The position numbers and the translations under genes are program-made. The notes beneath the pieces are model-generated. The model did not search any database and was not told the DNA's origin. It worked only from the letters and a program-made list of their open reading frames with translations. 64,000 nt of DNA from an uncultured Dyadobacter sp. (GTDB taxonomy: Bacteria; Bacteroidota; Bacteroidia; Cytophagales; Spirosomataceae): NCBI RefSeq assembly GCF_946482605.1, contig NZ_CAMLSE010000001.1:1-64000 (forward strand), written 5' to 3'. Of this stretch, positions 26,790-34,462 are shown in pieces. Each line of letters opens with the position of its first letter. Within the stretch, counting starts at the first letter, position 1.

Positions 26790-27710
26790 TTACTGTTGTG
26801 CCAGCAGGTAAAGTACCGCCATTCTGACGGCCACACCGTTTTCCACCTGGTTCAGGATAATGGAATGCCGGGAGTCGGCCGCATCGGACGAAAGCTCTAC
26901 GCCGCGGTTAATGGGGCCGGGGTGCATGAGCACGATCTCCTTATTCAGTTCGTCCAGCATGGCTTTGTTGATCCCGTAATACAGCGAATACTCCCTGAGA
27001 GAAGGGAAATATTTGATCTGCTGCCGTTCCAGTTGTATACGCAGCACGTTGGCTACATCGCACCATTGCAGCGCTTCCCTTACATTGTGGCCAATGCGGA
27101 CGCCCAACTCACCCAGGTGTTTTGGGATCAGTGTGGAAGGGCCGCATACCATCACTTCGGCACCCAGCTTTTGCAGGCAGAATATATTGGATAATGCAAC
27201 GCGGGAATGGGTAATGTCGCCGATGATCGCGATCTTTTTGCCAGCCAGGTCACCGAGCTTTTCGCGCATCGAGAAAGCATCCAGCAACGCCTGGGTCGGG
27301 TGTTCGTGCGTGCCGTCACCGGCATTGACGACGTTGGCAGGAATGCGGGTCGAGAGATAATGCGGTGCCCCCGGGCTACTGTGCCGCATTACGATCATAT
27401 CGACCTTCATAGCCAGGATATTGTTGACGGTATCCAGCAGCGTTTCCCCTTTTTTGACTGAACTTCCTGATGCGGAGAAATTGACCACATCGGCAGAAAG
27501 CCGTTTTTCGGCCAATTCGAATGAAAGCCTGGTACGGGTAGAATTTTCGAAGAAAACGTTAGCAATGGTAATGTCCCGCAGCGATGGGACCTTCTTAATG
27601 GGCCGGTTAATGACTTCCTTAAATTGAGTCGCTGTATCCAGTATAGTTTGAATGTCGTTCTCGTTCAGGTTTTTGATTCCAAGTAAGTGCCGGACCGAAA
27701 GTTGTGTCAT
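26790..27710 (-). CDS. pyrB: Aspartate carbamoyltransferase catalytic subunit
   Basis: A 306-residue enzyme that joins carbamoyl phosphate and aspartate in pyrimidine synthesis. The carbamoyl-phosphate loop STRTR is at 57-61 and HPTQALLD at 137-144; the aspartate-side segment LMHPGPINRGVELSSD is also present. No pyrI regulatory subunit is next to it, as expected for the PyrR-type arrangement. pyrR is in the same window but about 21 kb away. The leader is short (17 bases) if the -7 box at 27734-27741 is used, so there is no room for a PyrR attenuator there. Confidence 0.96.
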   Translation of the reverse strand: MTQLSVRHLLGIKNLNENDIQTILDTATQFKEVINRPIKKVPSLRDITIANVFFENSTRTRLSFELAEKRLSADVVNFSASGSSVKKGETLLDTVNNILAMKVDMIVMRHSSPGAPHYLSTRIPANVVNAGDGTHEHPTQALLDAFSMREKLGDLAGKKIAIIGDITHSRVALSNIFCLQKLGAEVMVCGPSTLIPKHLGELGVRIGHNVREALQWCDVANVLRIQLERQQIKYFPSLREYSLYYGINKAMLDELNKEIVLMHPGPINRGVELSSDAADSRHSIILNQVENGVAVRMAVLYLLAQQ

Positions 27711-27733
27711 TGCTGGTATTCAAGAAAGTTTGG

Positions 27734-27741
27734 CAAAGATA
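27734..27741 (-). promoter_or_regulatory. Possible -7 box for pyrB
   Basis: The reverse strand reads TATCTTTG, a full TAnnTTTG match, giving a transcription start near 27727. The nearest upstream TTTG has a 25-base gap, longer than usual. Confidence 0.4.
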
Positions 27742-27884
27742 ATAAGGATGCTGTCAACGTGAAAATCAAAAGCGGTTTTTCGGTCATCTAATCGTGGTGG
27801 ATGCGGATAATAAACTGGATGTGAGCCATAAGTATTTCCCGGTTACAGCAGATTTCGTCCGCGCCTGTAACCGCCGTTCGATTA

Positions 27885-27936
27885 GTAGAATAAGTTAATT
27901 GGATGCCACTATTTTCCGTAGAATAAGTTATTGGAT
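27885..27936 (+). repeat. Two near-identical 19-20 base direct repeats
   Basis: GTAGAATAAGTTAATTGGAT (27885-27904) recurs as GTAGAATAAGTTATTGGAT (27918-27936), with one base missing. The period is about 33 bases, roughly three helical turns, so both copies face the same side of DNA. It lies in the 557-base gap 27711-28267, which otherwise holds a possible TATTTTTG box at 27987-27994 and no supported gene. Confidence 0.6.
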
Positions 27937-28267
27937 CAAAGAAGAATTTATTTGGAGAATCACAATTATACTTCTGACCTCTTTAGTATTTTTGTTGGAA
28001 CCGGCCGGATCATAAGCAGCCTGGCCGGCAGCTTTTACCTCCCTATTTCTCGATAGTCAATACAGTAAATAAGCAAGCACCTGCGAATAAGGAATGATGA
28101 CCTGCCTGCGCTATGGCGTGAGAAAGGGTTGAGGGAAAAGTATGGCCATGAATGTCCGTCAATTTACCGAAAATACATTCATTCCGTCCCGTTGGATGAC
28201 AGAGCACCCCCTTTTGAATCTTTTCGCATTTTTTCGTTTCTGTTTTTAATTTCTTAACAACCTTTCT

Positions 28268-29986
28268 ATGCGCGTAAAGTTCTATCTGCTTTTTGTAATT
28301 CTTGGTGCTTATCAGACTGTCAGCGGGCAGGTCAACGTCAATTTTCCTCCTGCCCGGATGGTTTTTCAACGTAATCAGGGTGGTAATGCGAATGTATTTG
28401 TCACAGGCACCTACGCGTCCACGCTAACGGCGCGTATCGAGGCGCGGCTCAAAACGCGTCCGGGCGAGCCAGGTACGGGTACGAACTGGGTTACCATTGC
28501 TTCGGGCCCAACCAACAATGTGTTTTCGGGCTCGCTCAGTTCTAATGGAGGGCGCTTCGATCTGGAGGTGAGGGCGATGACCGGGGACGGCCAGCAGCTC
28601 GGCGCTTCTGCGACCATCGAGAAGGTGGGTGTCGGCGAAGTTTTTCTGATCGTTGGTCACTCCAATGCCGCCGCTGCCAACAGCGCGATGACCGGTGCCA
28701 ACAGCGATCTTGTGAATACCATCGACCTGAATGCAAATCAGGCGTTGAAGTCGCAATACTTCCAGACCGGTCATCCGGACAACCTGCCGCCTCTTCAACC
28801 GACTCCTCTTTGCCAGACCTGCGGGATTGCGCCGATGGGTGAGTACCCCTGGTTCTGGTCGAAGCTGGGAGATTTGCTGGTCAGTGCGATGAATGTACCG
28901 GTCCTTTTTTACAGCGCGGCCTTTGGCGGAAGCAATATGGGGCATTTTTACAAAGCTGCCTATGATATCCCCTTCAATCACGGTTTTATCAAATACAATA
29001 TACGCATGCCCTATGTGAATATCCGGAATGCAATGAACAAGTACGTGCCGCGAACGGGATTGCGTGCAGTCCTTTCTGCGCATGGGATCAATGATGGGGA
29101 TACAACCGGAGCCGGTTTTTATTACAGAAGCCAGAAGGTGATGGAAAAGTCGCGAAACGAGGCAAATTACCAGGATCTTGCCTGGCTGATAGCTACTTCA
29201 TGCTACAACAATGGTATCAAGCAGGAGATTACGGATGCCCAAAATAATCTCATCAACACCATACCCAACACCTTCCGCGGTGCAAACCTGAACGCCATCG
29301 ACAACTCGGGCAGGTACGACGGCTTGCATTTCAACGAGGCCGGCCAGGCGCAAGCGGCACAGCTATGGCGGGATGCGATCATGGATCCGACCGTGAATGT
29401 GTTGGGTAATGCCAAGTCGTTGATGGCCACGCCTCCGCCGCTCCCGCCACCGCCATTGCCGGTAACACTGGTGAGCTTTAATGCAAGGAAAGCGCAAAAT
29501 GGGTTCAACGAGCTGGATTGGGTCACGAGTTCGGAAACCAGTAATGACTATTTTGAAGTCCAGAAAAGCATTGATGCGATCCGGTTCGAGCCCGTCGGTA
29601 ATGTAAAGGGCGTTGGAGATAGCAAAGTGACAAACCGTTATCACTTTACCGACGAGACGACTGCGTCTGCTATTACCTACTATCGCCTCAACCAGGTGGA
29701 TTATGACGGTACTGCAACCCTTTCCAGGATTGTCGCGGTCCAGACAGAGCGGAAGGATTCGGATGAATTCGTTTTTCCGAACCCTTCCCAGCACATTATT
29801 GAAATCGCTACCGACAATGGGTCGGTCGTCAACAATTTGAAACTGATAGACATGAACGGCAAAGTCCTGCTTCAAAAACAGCAAAGCAACGAACTGGACG
29901 TTTCGGCCCTGACTCCCGGCCAGTATGTAGTTGAGTTTAAAACCAGCACCGGAGTGCTTGTAAGAAAAAAAGTAACCAAGCTCTAA
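28268..29986 (+). CDS. Secreted SGNH-hydrolase-like protein with type IX sorting tail
   Basis: A 572-residue exported protein. Signal peptide 1-20 (ending TVSG). A beta-rich region at 25-120 leads into an SGNH-like core: the block I equivalent is FLIVGHSN (Ser132), FGGSNMGHF may be block II, and the DGLHFNEAGQ segment near 350 is the block V Asp-x-x-His. Sialate O-acetylesterase and carbohydrate esterase families look like this. A Pro-rich linker (about 392-401) is followed by a beta domain and a C-terminal T9SS type A tail from VFPNPS to VRKKVTKL. It is likely released or surface-attached by type IX secretion. Strong terminator downstream. Confidence 0.85.
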   Translation: MRVKFYLLFVILGAYQTVSGQVNVNFPPARMVFQRNQGGNANVFVTGTYASTLTARIEARLKTRPGEPGTGTNWVTIASGPTNNVFSGSLSSNGGRFDLEVRAMTGDGQQLGASATIEKVGVGEVFLIVGHSNAAAANSAMTGANSDLVNTIDLNANQALKSQYFQTGHPDNLPPLQPTPLCQTCGIAPMGEYPWFWSKLGDLLVSAMNVPVLFYSAAFGGSNMGHFYKAAYDIPFNHGFIKYNIRMPYVNIRNAMNKYVPRTGLRAVLSAHGINDGDTTGAGFYYRSQKVMEKSRNEANYQDLAWLIATSCYNNGIKQEITDAQNNLINTIPNTFRGANLNAIDNSGRYDGLHFNEAGQAQAAQLWRDAIMDPTVNVLGNAKSLMATPPPLPPPPLPVTLVSFNARKAQNGFNELDWVTSSETSNDYFEVQKSIDAIRFEPVGNVKGVGDSKVTNRYHFTDETTASAITYYRLNQVDYDGTATLSRIVAVQTERKDSDEFVFPNPSQHIIEIATDNGSVVNNLKLIDMNGKVLLQKQQSNELDVSALTPGQYVVEFKTSTGVLVRKKVTKL

Positions 29987-30014
29987 CCACGCTATTCGTT
30001 GGTTTCATTTTGCC

Positions 30015-30066
30015 AAGGGGCATTTACTTCCTGATAAACCGGATGAAGTAAATGCCCCTTTTTTTG
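30015..30066 (+). terminator. Strong terminator after the T9SS-secreted hydrolase
   Basis: A perfect 16-base stem AAGGGGCATTTACTTC / GAAGTAAATGCCCCTT with a 14-base loop, followed by a T tract. Confidence 0.9.
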
Positions 30067-30110
30067 TTTTGTCCCGGATAAGGTGGCCGAAATTCCAGTG
30101 TGTGCCGCTT

Positions 30111-30143
30111 TTGGCGGTGAACTGGCCTGAATACTTATCTTTG
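30111..30143 (+). promoter_or_regulatory. Candidate promoter for the GreA-like gene
   Basis: TTG at 30111-30113 and TATCTTTG at 30136-30143 are separated by 22 bases; the second is a full TAnnTTTG match. The start would be near 30150, 37 bases before the ATG. Confidence 0.45.
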
Positions 30144-30186
30144 CACCTTTTCAGTACTCTTTTACCAACCAGAGCATATTTTCAGT

Positions 30187-30633
30187 ATGGACAAAGCCGC
30201 GTTGATCATGCATTTAAAATCACTTTTAGGCGAGCGCATGCAAGTGGCATGGGATGCAATGGAGGCTGCACAGGAATCGGCCAACGATCAGGGCAAGAGT
30301 TCGATGGGGGATAAATATGAAACCTCCCGCTCGATGGGACAGCTGGACCGGAATATGCACGCCCGGCAATACGAACAGGCCAGGCAGGAAAGGATGATTT
30401 TGGAAAAAATCAGCGACAGTGAGGTCCCGGGAAGAAGTGCAGTGGGGACGCTCCTGGAAACGACGGCGGGCTGGTTTTTTATCGCGGTAAGTCTCGGTGC
30501 CGTGAAAATAGAAAATGAGACCGTTTTGGCAGTCTCATCTTCATCGCCGGTAGGGGCTTCGCTTTTAGGAAAGGAGGCAGGCGCTTATTTTGAATTTATG
30601 AAAAAGCAGCACAAAGTGGTGGCGCTCCATTAG
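30187..30633 (+). CDS. Small GreA/GreB C-terminal-like protein
   Basis: A 148-residue protein. The first 80 residues form a helical, coiled-coil-like part (HLKSLLGERMQVAWDAMEAAQESAND, ARQYEQARQERMILEKI). The second half is a beta fold ending SSPVGASLLGKEAGAYFEF, which resembles the SPxGxALLGKxxGD region of transcription elongation factors GreA/GreB. The acidic tip residues of Gre factors are not evident, so it may bind RNA polymerase without cleavage activity. Relatives are often labelled 3-oxoacyl-ACP synthase in databases, which the sequence does not support. It overlaps the convergent yebC gene by 4 bases. Confidence 0.7.
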   Translation: MDKAALIMHLKSLLGERMQVAWDAMEAAQESANDQGKSSMGDKYETSRSMGQLDRNMHARQYEQARQERMILEKISDSEVPGRSAVGTLLETTAGWFFIAVSLGAVKIENETVLAVSSSSPVGASLLGKEAGAYFEFMKKQHKVVALH

Positions 30634-31343
30634 GCCATGTTGTGATAAACGCGCTGAACGTCGTCGTCGTCCTCGATTTTTTCGATGAGTTTTTCAACTT
30701 CTGCCACCTGCTCTTCGGACAAGGTTTTGGTGTCGTTAGGAATGCGGTCAAAGTCTGCTTCGACGATCTCGTAGCCATTCTCTTCCAGATAGTGCTGTAA
30801 TGCGCCGAATGTTGAGAACTCGCCATAGATATTAATGAGGTTGGTCTCTTCGTCGACAAACACTTCCTCACCACCCACGTCAATCAGTTCGAATTCCAGC
30901 TCTTCCAGATCTTTACCTGTGTTTTTGATCTTAAAAATGCATTTCCGGTCGAATATGAAGTCGAGCATCCCCATGGTGCCAAGGCTTCCTCCCAGCTTGT
31001 TGAAGTAACTCCTTACGTTGGCAACGGTGCGGGTTGGGTTGTCGGTGGTACTCTCCACGAGGATTGCGATGCCGTGCGGGCCGTAACCTTCATACACCAT
31101 TTCCTTGTAATCATCCTGATCCTTGGAACTCGCACGTTTGATAGCCCTTTCAACGGTTTCCTTGGGCATGTTCACCGCCTTTGCATTTTGCAGCAGTACC
31201 CGGAGCTTGGAGTTGGTGGCAGGGTCGGCCGTGCCGTTTTTTACTGCAAGGACGATGTCCTTCCCGATACGGGTAAAGGTCTTTGCCATCTTATCCCATC
31301 GCTTGAACATCCGCGCCTTTCTGTATTCAAAAGCCCTTCCCAT
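30630..31343 (-). CDS. YebC/PmpR family protein
   Basis: A 237-residue three-domain protein. The start MGRAFEYRKARMFKRWDKMAKTF is the Bacteroidota form of the YebC N-terminus, followed by IGKDIVLAVKNG, NAKAVNMPKETVERAIKRA and YEGYGPHGIAILVES. Older work treats the family as transcription regulators; newer work on some members links them to translation of difficult sequences. It cannot be placed further from sequence. The start ATG at 31343 has a TAnnTTTG box about 60 bases upstream. Confidence 0.9.
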   Translation of the reverse strand: MGRAFEYRKARMFKRWDKMAKTFTRIGKDIVLAVKNGTADPATNSKLRVLLQNAKAVNMPKETVERAIKRASSKDQDDYKEMVYEGYGPHGIAILVESTTDNPTRTVANVRSYFNKLGGSLGTMGMLDFIFDRKCIFKIKNTGKDLEELEFELIDVGGEEVFVDEETNLINIYGEFSTFGALQHYLEENGYEIVEADFDRIPNDTKTLSEEQVAEVEKLIEKIEDDDDVQRVYHNMA

Positions 31344-31402
31344 ATTGATAATGTATAATTGGTTATTTTAATGTTGGTACCTTAGTATTCGTAATTGTGC
31401 CG

Positions 31403-31410
31403 CAAATTTA
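31403..31410 (-). promoter_or_regulatory. Possible -7 box for yebC
   Basis: The reverse strand reads TAAATTTG, a full TAnnTTTG match, with predicted start near 31396. A -33 TTG at standard spacing is not seen. Confidence 0.35.
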
Positions 31411-31460
31411 TAAAAACGGTCAATATCAGATAAAAATAAATTGTTTTAAGCATTACGTTT

Positions 31461-31922
31461 ATGGAATTGCAACTGGACTGGCGCTTTCAAACCTTCGGAG
31501 AGCTTGCCAATGATGAACTTTACGATATCCTCCGGCTGAGAAGTGAGGTATTCGTGATGGAGCAGCAATGCTGTTATATGGACATGGATAACAAGGATAA
31601 AGAGTGCCACCACCTTTCGGGTTATCAGGACGGGAAGCTGATGGCCTATTCAAGGATTCTGAGAAGCGGGCTTTCCTATCCGTATCCGTCGATAGGGCGG
31701 ATCGTGGTATCCGCGTCTGGCCGGCGCACCGGCTTCGGCGTTGAACTGCTCGATGTCTCCATTGCCAGACTCACGTCGCTGTACGGCAACGTGCCGATCC
31801 GGATTGGTGCGCAGCTCTACCTCAAAAAGTTCTATGAGTCGTTTGGATTCAGGCAGTCCGGCGACGTTTACCTCGAAGATCGAATCGAACACATCGAAAT
31901 GACGCGTTTGGTCAGTGAATGA
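31461..31922 (+). CDS. GNAT family N-acetyltransferase, ElaA type
   Basis: A 153-residue acetyltransferase. The N-terminal LYDILRLRSEVFVMEQQCCYMDMDNKD is the ElaA signature, and the acetyl-CoA loop lies around IGRIVVSASGRRTGFGVELL. The C-terminal YLKKFYESFGFRQSG is typical of GNAT strand-helix ends. The ElaA substrate is not known. Start ATG at 31461. The promoter region is shared with the divergent yebC. Confidence 0.88.
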   Translation: MELQLDWRFQTFGELANDELYDILRLRSEVFVMEQQCCYMDMDNKDKECHHLSGYQDGKLMAYSRILRSGLSYPYPSIGRIVVSASGRRTGFGVELLDVSIARLTSLYGNVPIRIGAQLYLKKFYESFGFRQSGDVYLEDRIEHIEMTRLVSE

Positions 31923-32079
31923 AGATAGGGGATACGTTTTGGGGAATGAATTCCCATAAGTGGTGAAATAGTAAACACTGCTAATATTTGAAAAATGTGT
32001 CAAAACCGCGTAAAAACTGGATCTTTCTAGAAAAATGTAGTAACTAATCTACATTTAAATAAAAAAAGTTTGATATAAA

Positions 32080-32109
32080 TTGCTCGCTAATGCTTTCTTT
32101 GATAATTTG
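32080..32109 (+). promoter_or_regulatory. Candidate promoter of the structured RNA before metF
   Basis: TTG at 32080-32082 and ATAATTTG at 32102-32109 are 19 bases apart. The second box keeps the TTTG but has AT in place of the leading TA. Predicted start near 32115. Confidence 0.4.
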
Positions 32110-32114
32110 GCACA

Positions 32115-32260
32115 GAATTTTAGTTATTAGTATTCAGTCAAGCAAATTGTTGCTTTGGGACTGACGCCCTGTCAGCAACCCAATTCACATTTTTGACGAA
32201 CACTGATAGAGGAGGGTTTACGTGGAATGGCCTACTGTAATGCGGTAGGCCATTTTTTTG
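32115..32260 (+). ncRNA. Structured RNA of unknown class upstream of metF
   Basis: About 145 bases with three stems. Hairpin 1: CAGTC-AAGCAA (32135-32145) pairs with TTGCTT (32150-32155) and GACTG (32159-32163), with a three-base bulge. Hairpin 2: CCCTGTCAG (32167-32175) pairs with CTGATAG (32203-32209) and GGG (32214-32216), leaving the loop sequence CAACCCAATTCACAT partly free. A perfect terminator follows. It could be a small RNA or a leader that attenuates metF. It does not contain the S-box core, so I do not call it a SAM riboswitch. Confidence 0.55.
32226..32259 (+). terminator. Intrinsic terminator ending the structured RNA
   Basis: A perfect 10-base stem AATGGCCTAC / GTAGGCCATT followed by seven T bases. 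It lies 77 bases before the metF ATG, so either it attenuates metF or metF uses its own promoter (weak boxes TTG at 32272 and TTCATTTG at 32295-32302, 20 bases apart). Confidence 0.88.
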
Positions 32261-32335
32261 TGCCCTGTGAATTGGTTTGAATAGTGAAATGGCGTTCATT
32301 TGTACTCTTTTGCAATTGACCACATCATTTCATAC

Positions 32336-33292
32336 ATGACCAAAGTTACCGAGTACATTCGCGGCGCGGCAGGCAAGACACTATTCTCTATCGAGATCAT
32401 TCCCCCTTTGAAAGGACAGAATATCAATGATTTGCTCAATTCCATCGAGCCATTGATGGAGTTCAAGCCTCCTTTCGTGGATGTCACCTACCACCGCGAA
32501 GAGTTGATCGATCGCGTTGGTCCCGACGGTATTATCGAGCGTATTCCAATCCGCAAACGGCCCGGTACCGTGGGCATTTGCGCCCGCCTGATGGAGAGGT
32601 TCCATGTCGATGCGGTGCCGCATGTGATCTGTGGAGGCTTTACAAAAGATGAAACCGAGGATGTGCTCATCGATCTGCATTATCTCGGCATCGACAATGT
32701 GCTGGTATTACGGGGCGATCCTGAGAAATCGGCAGGTGTTTTCCGACCGAAACAGGGCGGGCATACCTACGCCTCGGAACTGGTGACGCAGGTAGATAAT
32801 ATGAACAAAGGCATTCTGCTGAACGCGGAAACTGAAATGTCGCCTACCAACTTCTGTATCGGTATAGCAGGCTATCCTGAAAAGCATTTCGACGCGGTTT
32901 CATTTGACACCGATTTTGCCCATCTGAAAAGGAAAATAGAGCTTGGAGCCAACTACATCGTGACCCAGATGTTTTTTGATAACCAAAAGTATTTCAGTTT
33001 TGTGGAGCGTTGCCGTGCGGAGGGTATCACGGTACCCATTATTCCGGGTTTAAAGCCGCTGTCGACGAAAAAGCAACTGACCGTACTGGCGGATATCTTT
33101 CACCTGGAGTTTCCGGGAGATCTTGTGAATGAAGTTGAGAAGTGTGTTTCGGACAAAGAGGTCCGGCAGGTTGGGATCGAATGGGGCATTCAGCAATGCA
33201 AGGAGTTGATGGCTTATGGCGTGCCCGTATTGCATTTCTACACCATGGGTAAGTCCGATAACGTAGCGCAGATCGCGAGAGGGGTATTCTAA
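32336..33292 (+). CDS. metF: Methylenetetrahydrofolate reductase
   Basis: A 318-residue FAD-containing TIM-barrel enzyme that makes 5-methyltetrahydrofolate for methionine synthesis. The N-terminal LFSIEIIPPL holds the catalytic Glu; FVDVTYHRE, VLRGDPEKSAG (flavin contact) and ANYIVTQMFFDNQKYF follow. Length is normal for the bacterial form. The ATG at 32336 is chosen; the frame also has a TTG 36 bases upstream. It is the second methionine-pathway gene in the window, after metX. Confidence 0.95.
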   Translation: MTKVTEYIRGAAGKTLFSIEIIPPLKGQNINDLLNSIEPLMEFKPPFVDVTYHREELIDRVGPDGIIERIPIRKRPGTVGICARLMERFHVDAVPHVICGGFTKDETEDVLIDLHYLGIDNVLVLRGDPEKSAGVFRPKQGGHTYASELVTQVDNMNKGILLNAETEMSPTNFCIGIAGYPEKHFDAVSFDTDFAHLKRKIELGANYIVTQMFFDNQKYFSFVERCRAEGITVPIIPGLKPLSTKKQLTVLADIFHLEFPGDLVNEVEKCVSDKEVRQVGIEWGIQQCKELMAYGVPVLHFYTMGKSDNVAQIARGVF

Positions 33293-33324
33293 AAGTCGGG
33301 TTACTGCGCCCCCGGTGTTCGCCC

Positions 33325-33343
33325 CCGGGTGCCCGACACCCGG
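33325..33343. terminator. Possible terminator between metF and the YbjQ gene
   Basis: A GC-rich 7-base stem CCGGGTG / CACCCGG with a five-base loop. There is no T tract on either strand, so termination strength is doubtful. Confidence 0.35.
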
Positions 33344-33345
33344 TG

Positions 33346-33666
33346 CTACTCGTAGCAGACCGCGGTACCATTGGCACTTACCATCAGCATCGAACTTCCG
33401 TTGCCGATCGTTTCCAGGTCGATATCCACCCCGATTACCGCATTGGCACCCAATCGTTGCGCCTGTTCCATCATTTCGCGGATCGCGATGCTCTTGGCTT
33501 CGCGCAATCCCTGTTCGTAGGAGCCGGAGCGACCACCCACCACATCGCGAATCCCCGCCAGAAAGTCTTTGACGAAGTTGGCACCGATGATGGCCTCGCC
33601 ATTTACCAGTCCGATGTACTTTACGATTTTTTTACCTTCGATGTTCGGGGTAGTTGTAACAAGCAT
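33346..33666 (-). CDS. YbjQ/UPF0145 family protein
   Basis: A 106-residue protein typical of the family: [30 protein letters not shown], then [26 protein letters not shown] and [14 protein letters not shown]. The fold forms a homopentameric beta structure in known members; metal binding has been proposed. Start ATG at 33666. Convergent with metF. Confidence 0.93.
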   Translation of the reverse strand: MLVTTTPNIEGKKIVKYIGLVNGEAIIGANFVKDFLAGIRDVVGGRSGSYEQGLREAKSIAIREMMEQAQRLGANAVIGVDIDLETIGNGSSMLMVSANGTAVCYE

Positions 33667-33815
33667 GCGTTGTGAAGTTTAAACTGGAGTTGATTGCGGG
33701 GCAAATTAAGCTTTTTGAAAAAAGAGACGTTGAAAATAAATGTTTAGTGGCAAAGTAGCACTAGTTCGGGGTGAAATTTCCTTATGATCTGAAAAATGAC
33801 CGCCCTGTAAGCAGT

Positions 33816-33850
33816 TTTGGGGGGAAAAGGCCGAATAATCGTTAGTTTTG
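33816..33850 (+). promoter_or_regulatory. Candidate promoter of the nitroreductase-ABC operon
   Basis: TTTG at 33816-33819 and TAGTTTTG at 33843-33850 (full TAnnTTTG match), 23 bases apart, at the long end of the accepted spacing. The start would be near 33857, about 28 bases before the ATG. Confidence 0.45.
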
Positions 33851-33884
33851 CCGCTTGAATAATGTAAGCAGTAAATTTTTTGTA

Positions 33885-34460
33885 ATGGAACAATCAGTAG
33901 AACTCGTTAACCATATTATCCGCACCAGACGGAGTATTTTCCCCCCAAACTATATCGGGAAGGACATTCCGGAGGAAATAATTAAGAATATTCTGGAAAA
34001 TGCGAATTACGCACCTACACACAAGCGCACTGAACCCTGGCGGTTCATTGTGTTCAGAGGCGAAAAATTGCAGCATCTGGCCAGCTTTTTCATGGAACGC
34101 TACCGCTCGGTCACCCCGGCAGAATCATTCTCACAGGCACGCTACGAGGCTGCGGGTGAGAAGATCCTGAAATCGGCCTGTGTGATTGTGGTGAATGCGC
34201 AGTTACATCCTAATGATCTTCCGGAATGGGAAGAAACGGCGGCAGTGGCTTGTGCAGTGCAGAATATGTGGCTTACCGCCACTGCTTACGGGATCGGTTC
34301 CTATTGGAGCAGCCCCGGCGTATTGAAAGAACTGGGAGAATACCTTGGACTCGAAGAGGGCCGTAAATGCCTGGGACTGTATTATATGGGCTATCACAAT
34401 GCGCCGGAAGTGGCTGCAAGACGTAATTCGCCGATCGAAGAGAAAGTGACCTGGGCCTGA
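33885..34460 (+). CDS. Nitroreductase family protein
   Basis: A 191-residue FMN-dependent oxidoreductase. IIRTRRSIFPPNYIGKDIPEEIIKNILENANYAPTHKRTEPWRF-type order is the nitroreductase N-terminus (FMN phosphate contacts at the RTRRS arginines), and the C-terminal half has VACAVQNMWLTATAYGIGSYW. This group (YdjA-like) reduces nitro or quinone compounds, physiological substrate unknown. The ATG at 33885 is preferred over an in-frame TTG 30 bases upstream. The downstream ABC gene starts 2 bases after its stop, so they form an operon. Confidence 0.9.
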   Translation: MEQSVELVNHIIRTRRSIFPPNYIGKDIPEEIIKNILENANYAPTHKRTEPWRFIVFRGEKLQHLASFFMERYRSVTPAESFSQARYEAAGEKILKSACVIVVNAQLHPNDLPEWEETAAVACAVQNMWLTATAYGIGSYWSSPGVLKELGEYLGLEEGRKCLGLYYMGYHNAPEVAARRNSPIEEKVTWA

Positions 34461-34462
34461 TC

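Noticed and set aside
5217..27710. pyrR and pyrB as one operon
   Set aside because: They are about 21 kb apart with many unrelated genes between.
27770..27898. Short frame reading KRFFGHLIVVDADNKLDV and ending SRIS
   Set aside because: Looks protein-like, but has no start codon, only about 43 codons and no partner sequence; possible gene remnant, too weak to list.
28043..28369. 108-codon reverse frame in the 27.7-28.3 kb gap
   Set aside because: It overlaps the signal peptide region of the secreted hydrolase on the other strand, starts with a charged low-complexity stretch and shows no family. I cannot exclude it fully.
32115..32260. SAM riboswitch before metF
   Set aside because: It has GGGACTG and CAGCAACC, but the GATGAA/GAACC internal loop and the AAGGTGCTAATTC block of the S-box are missing.
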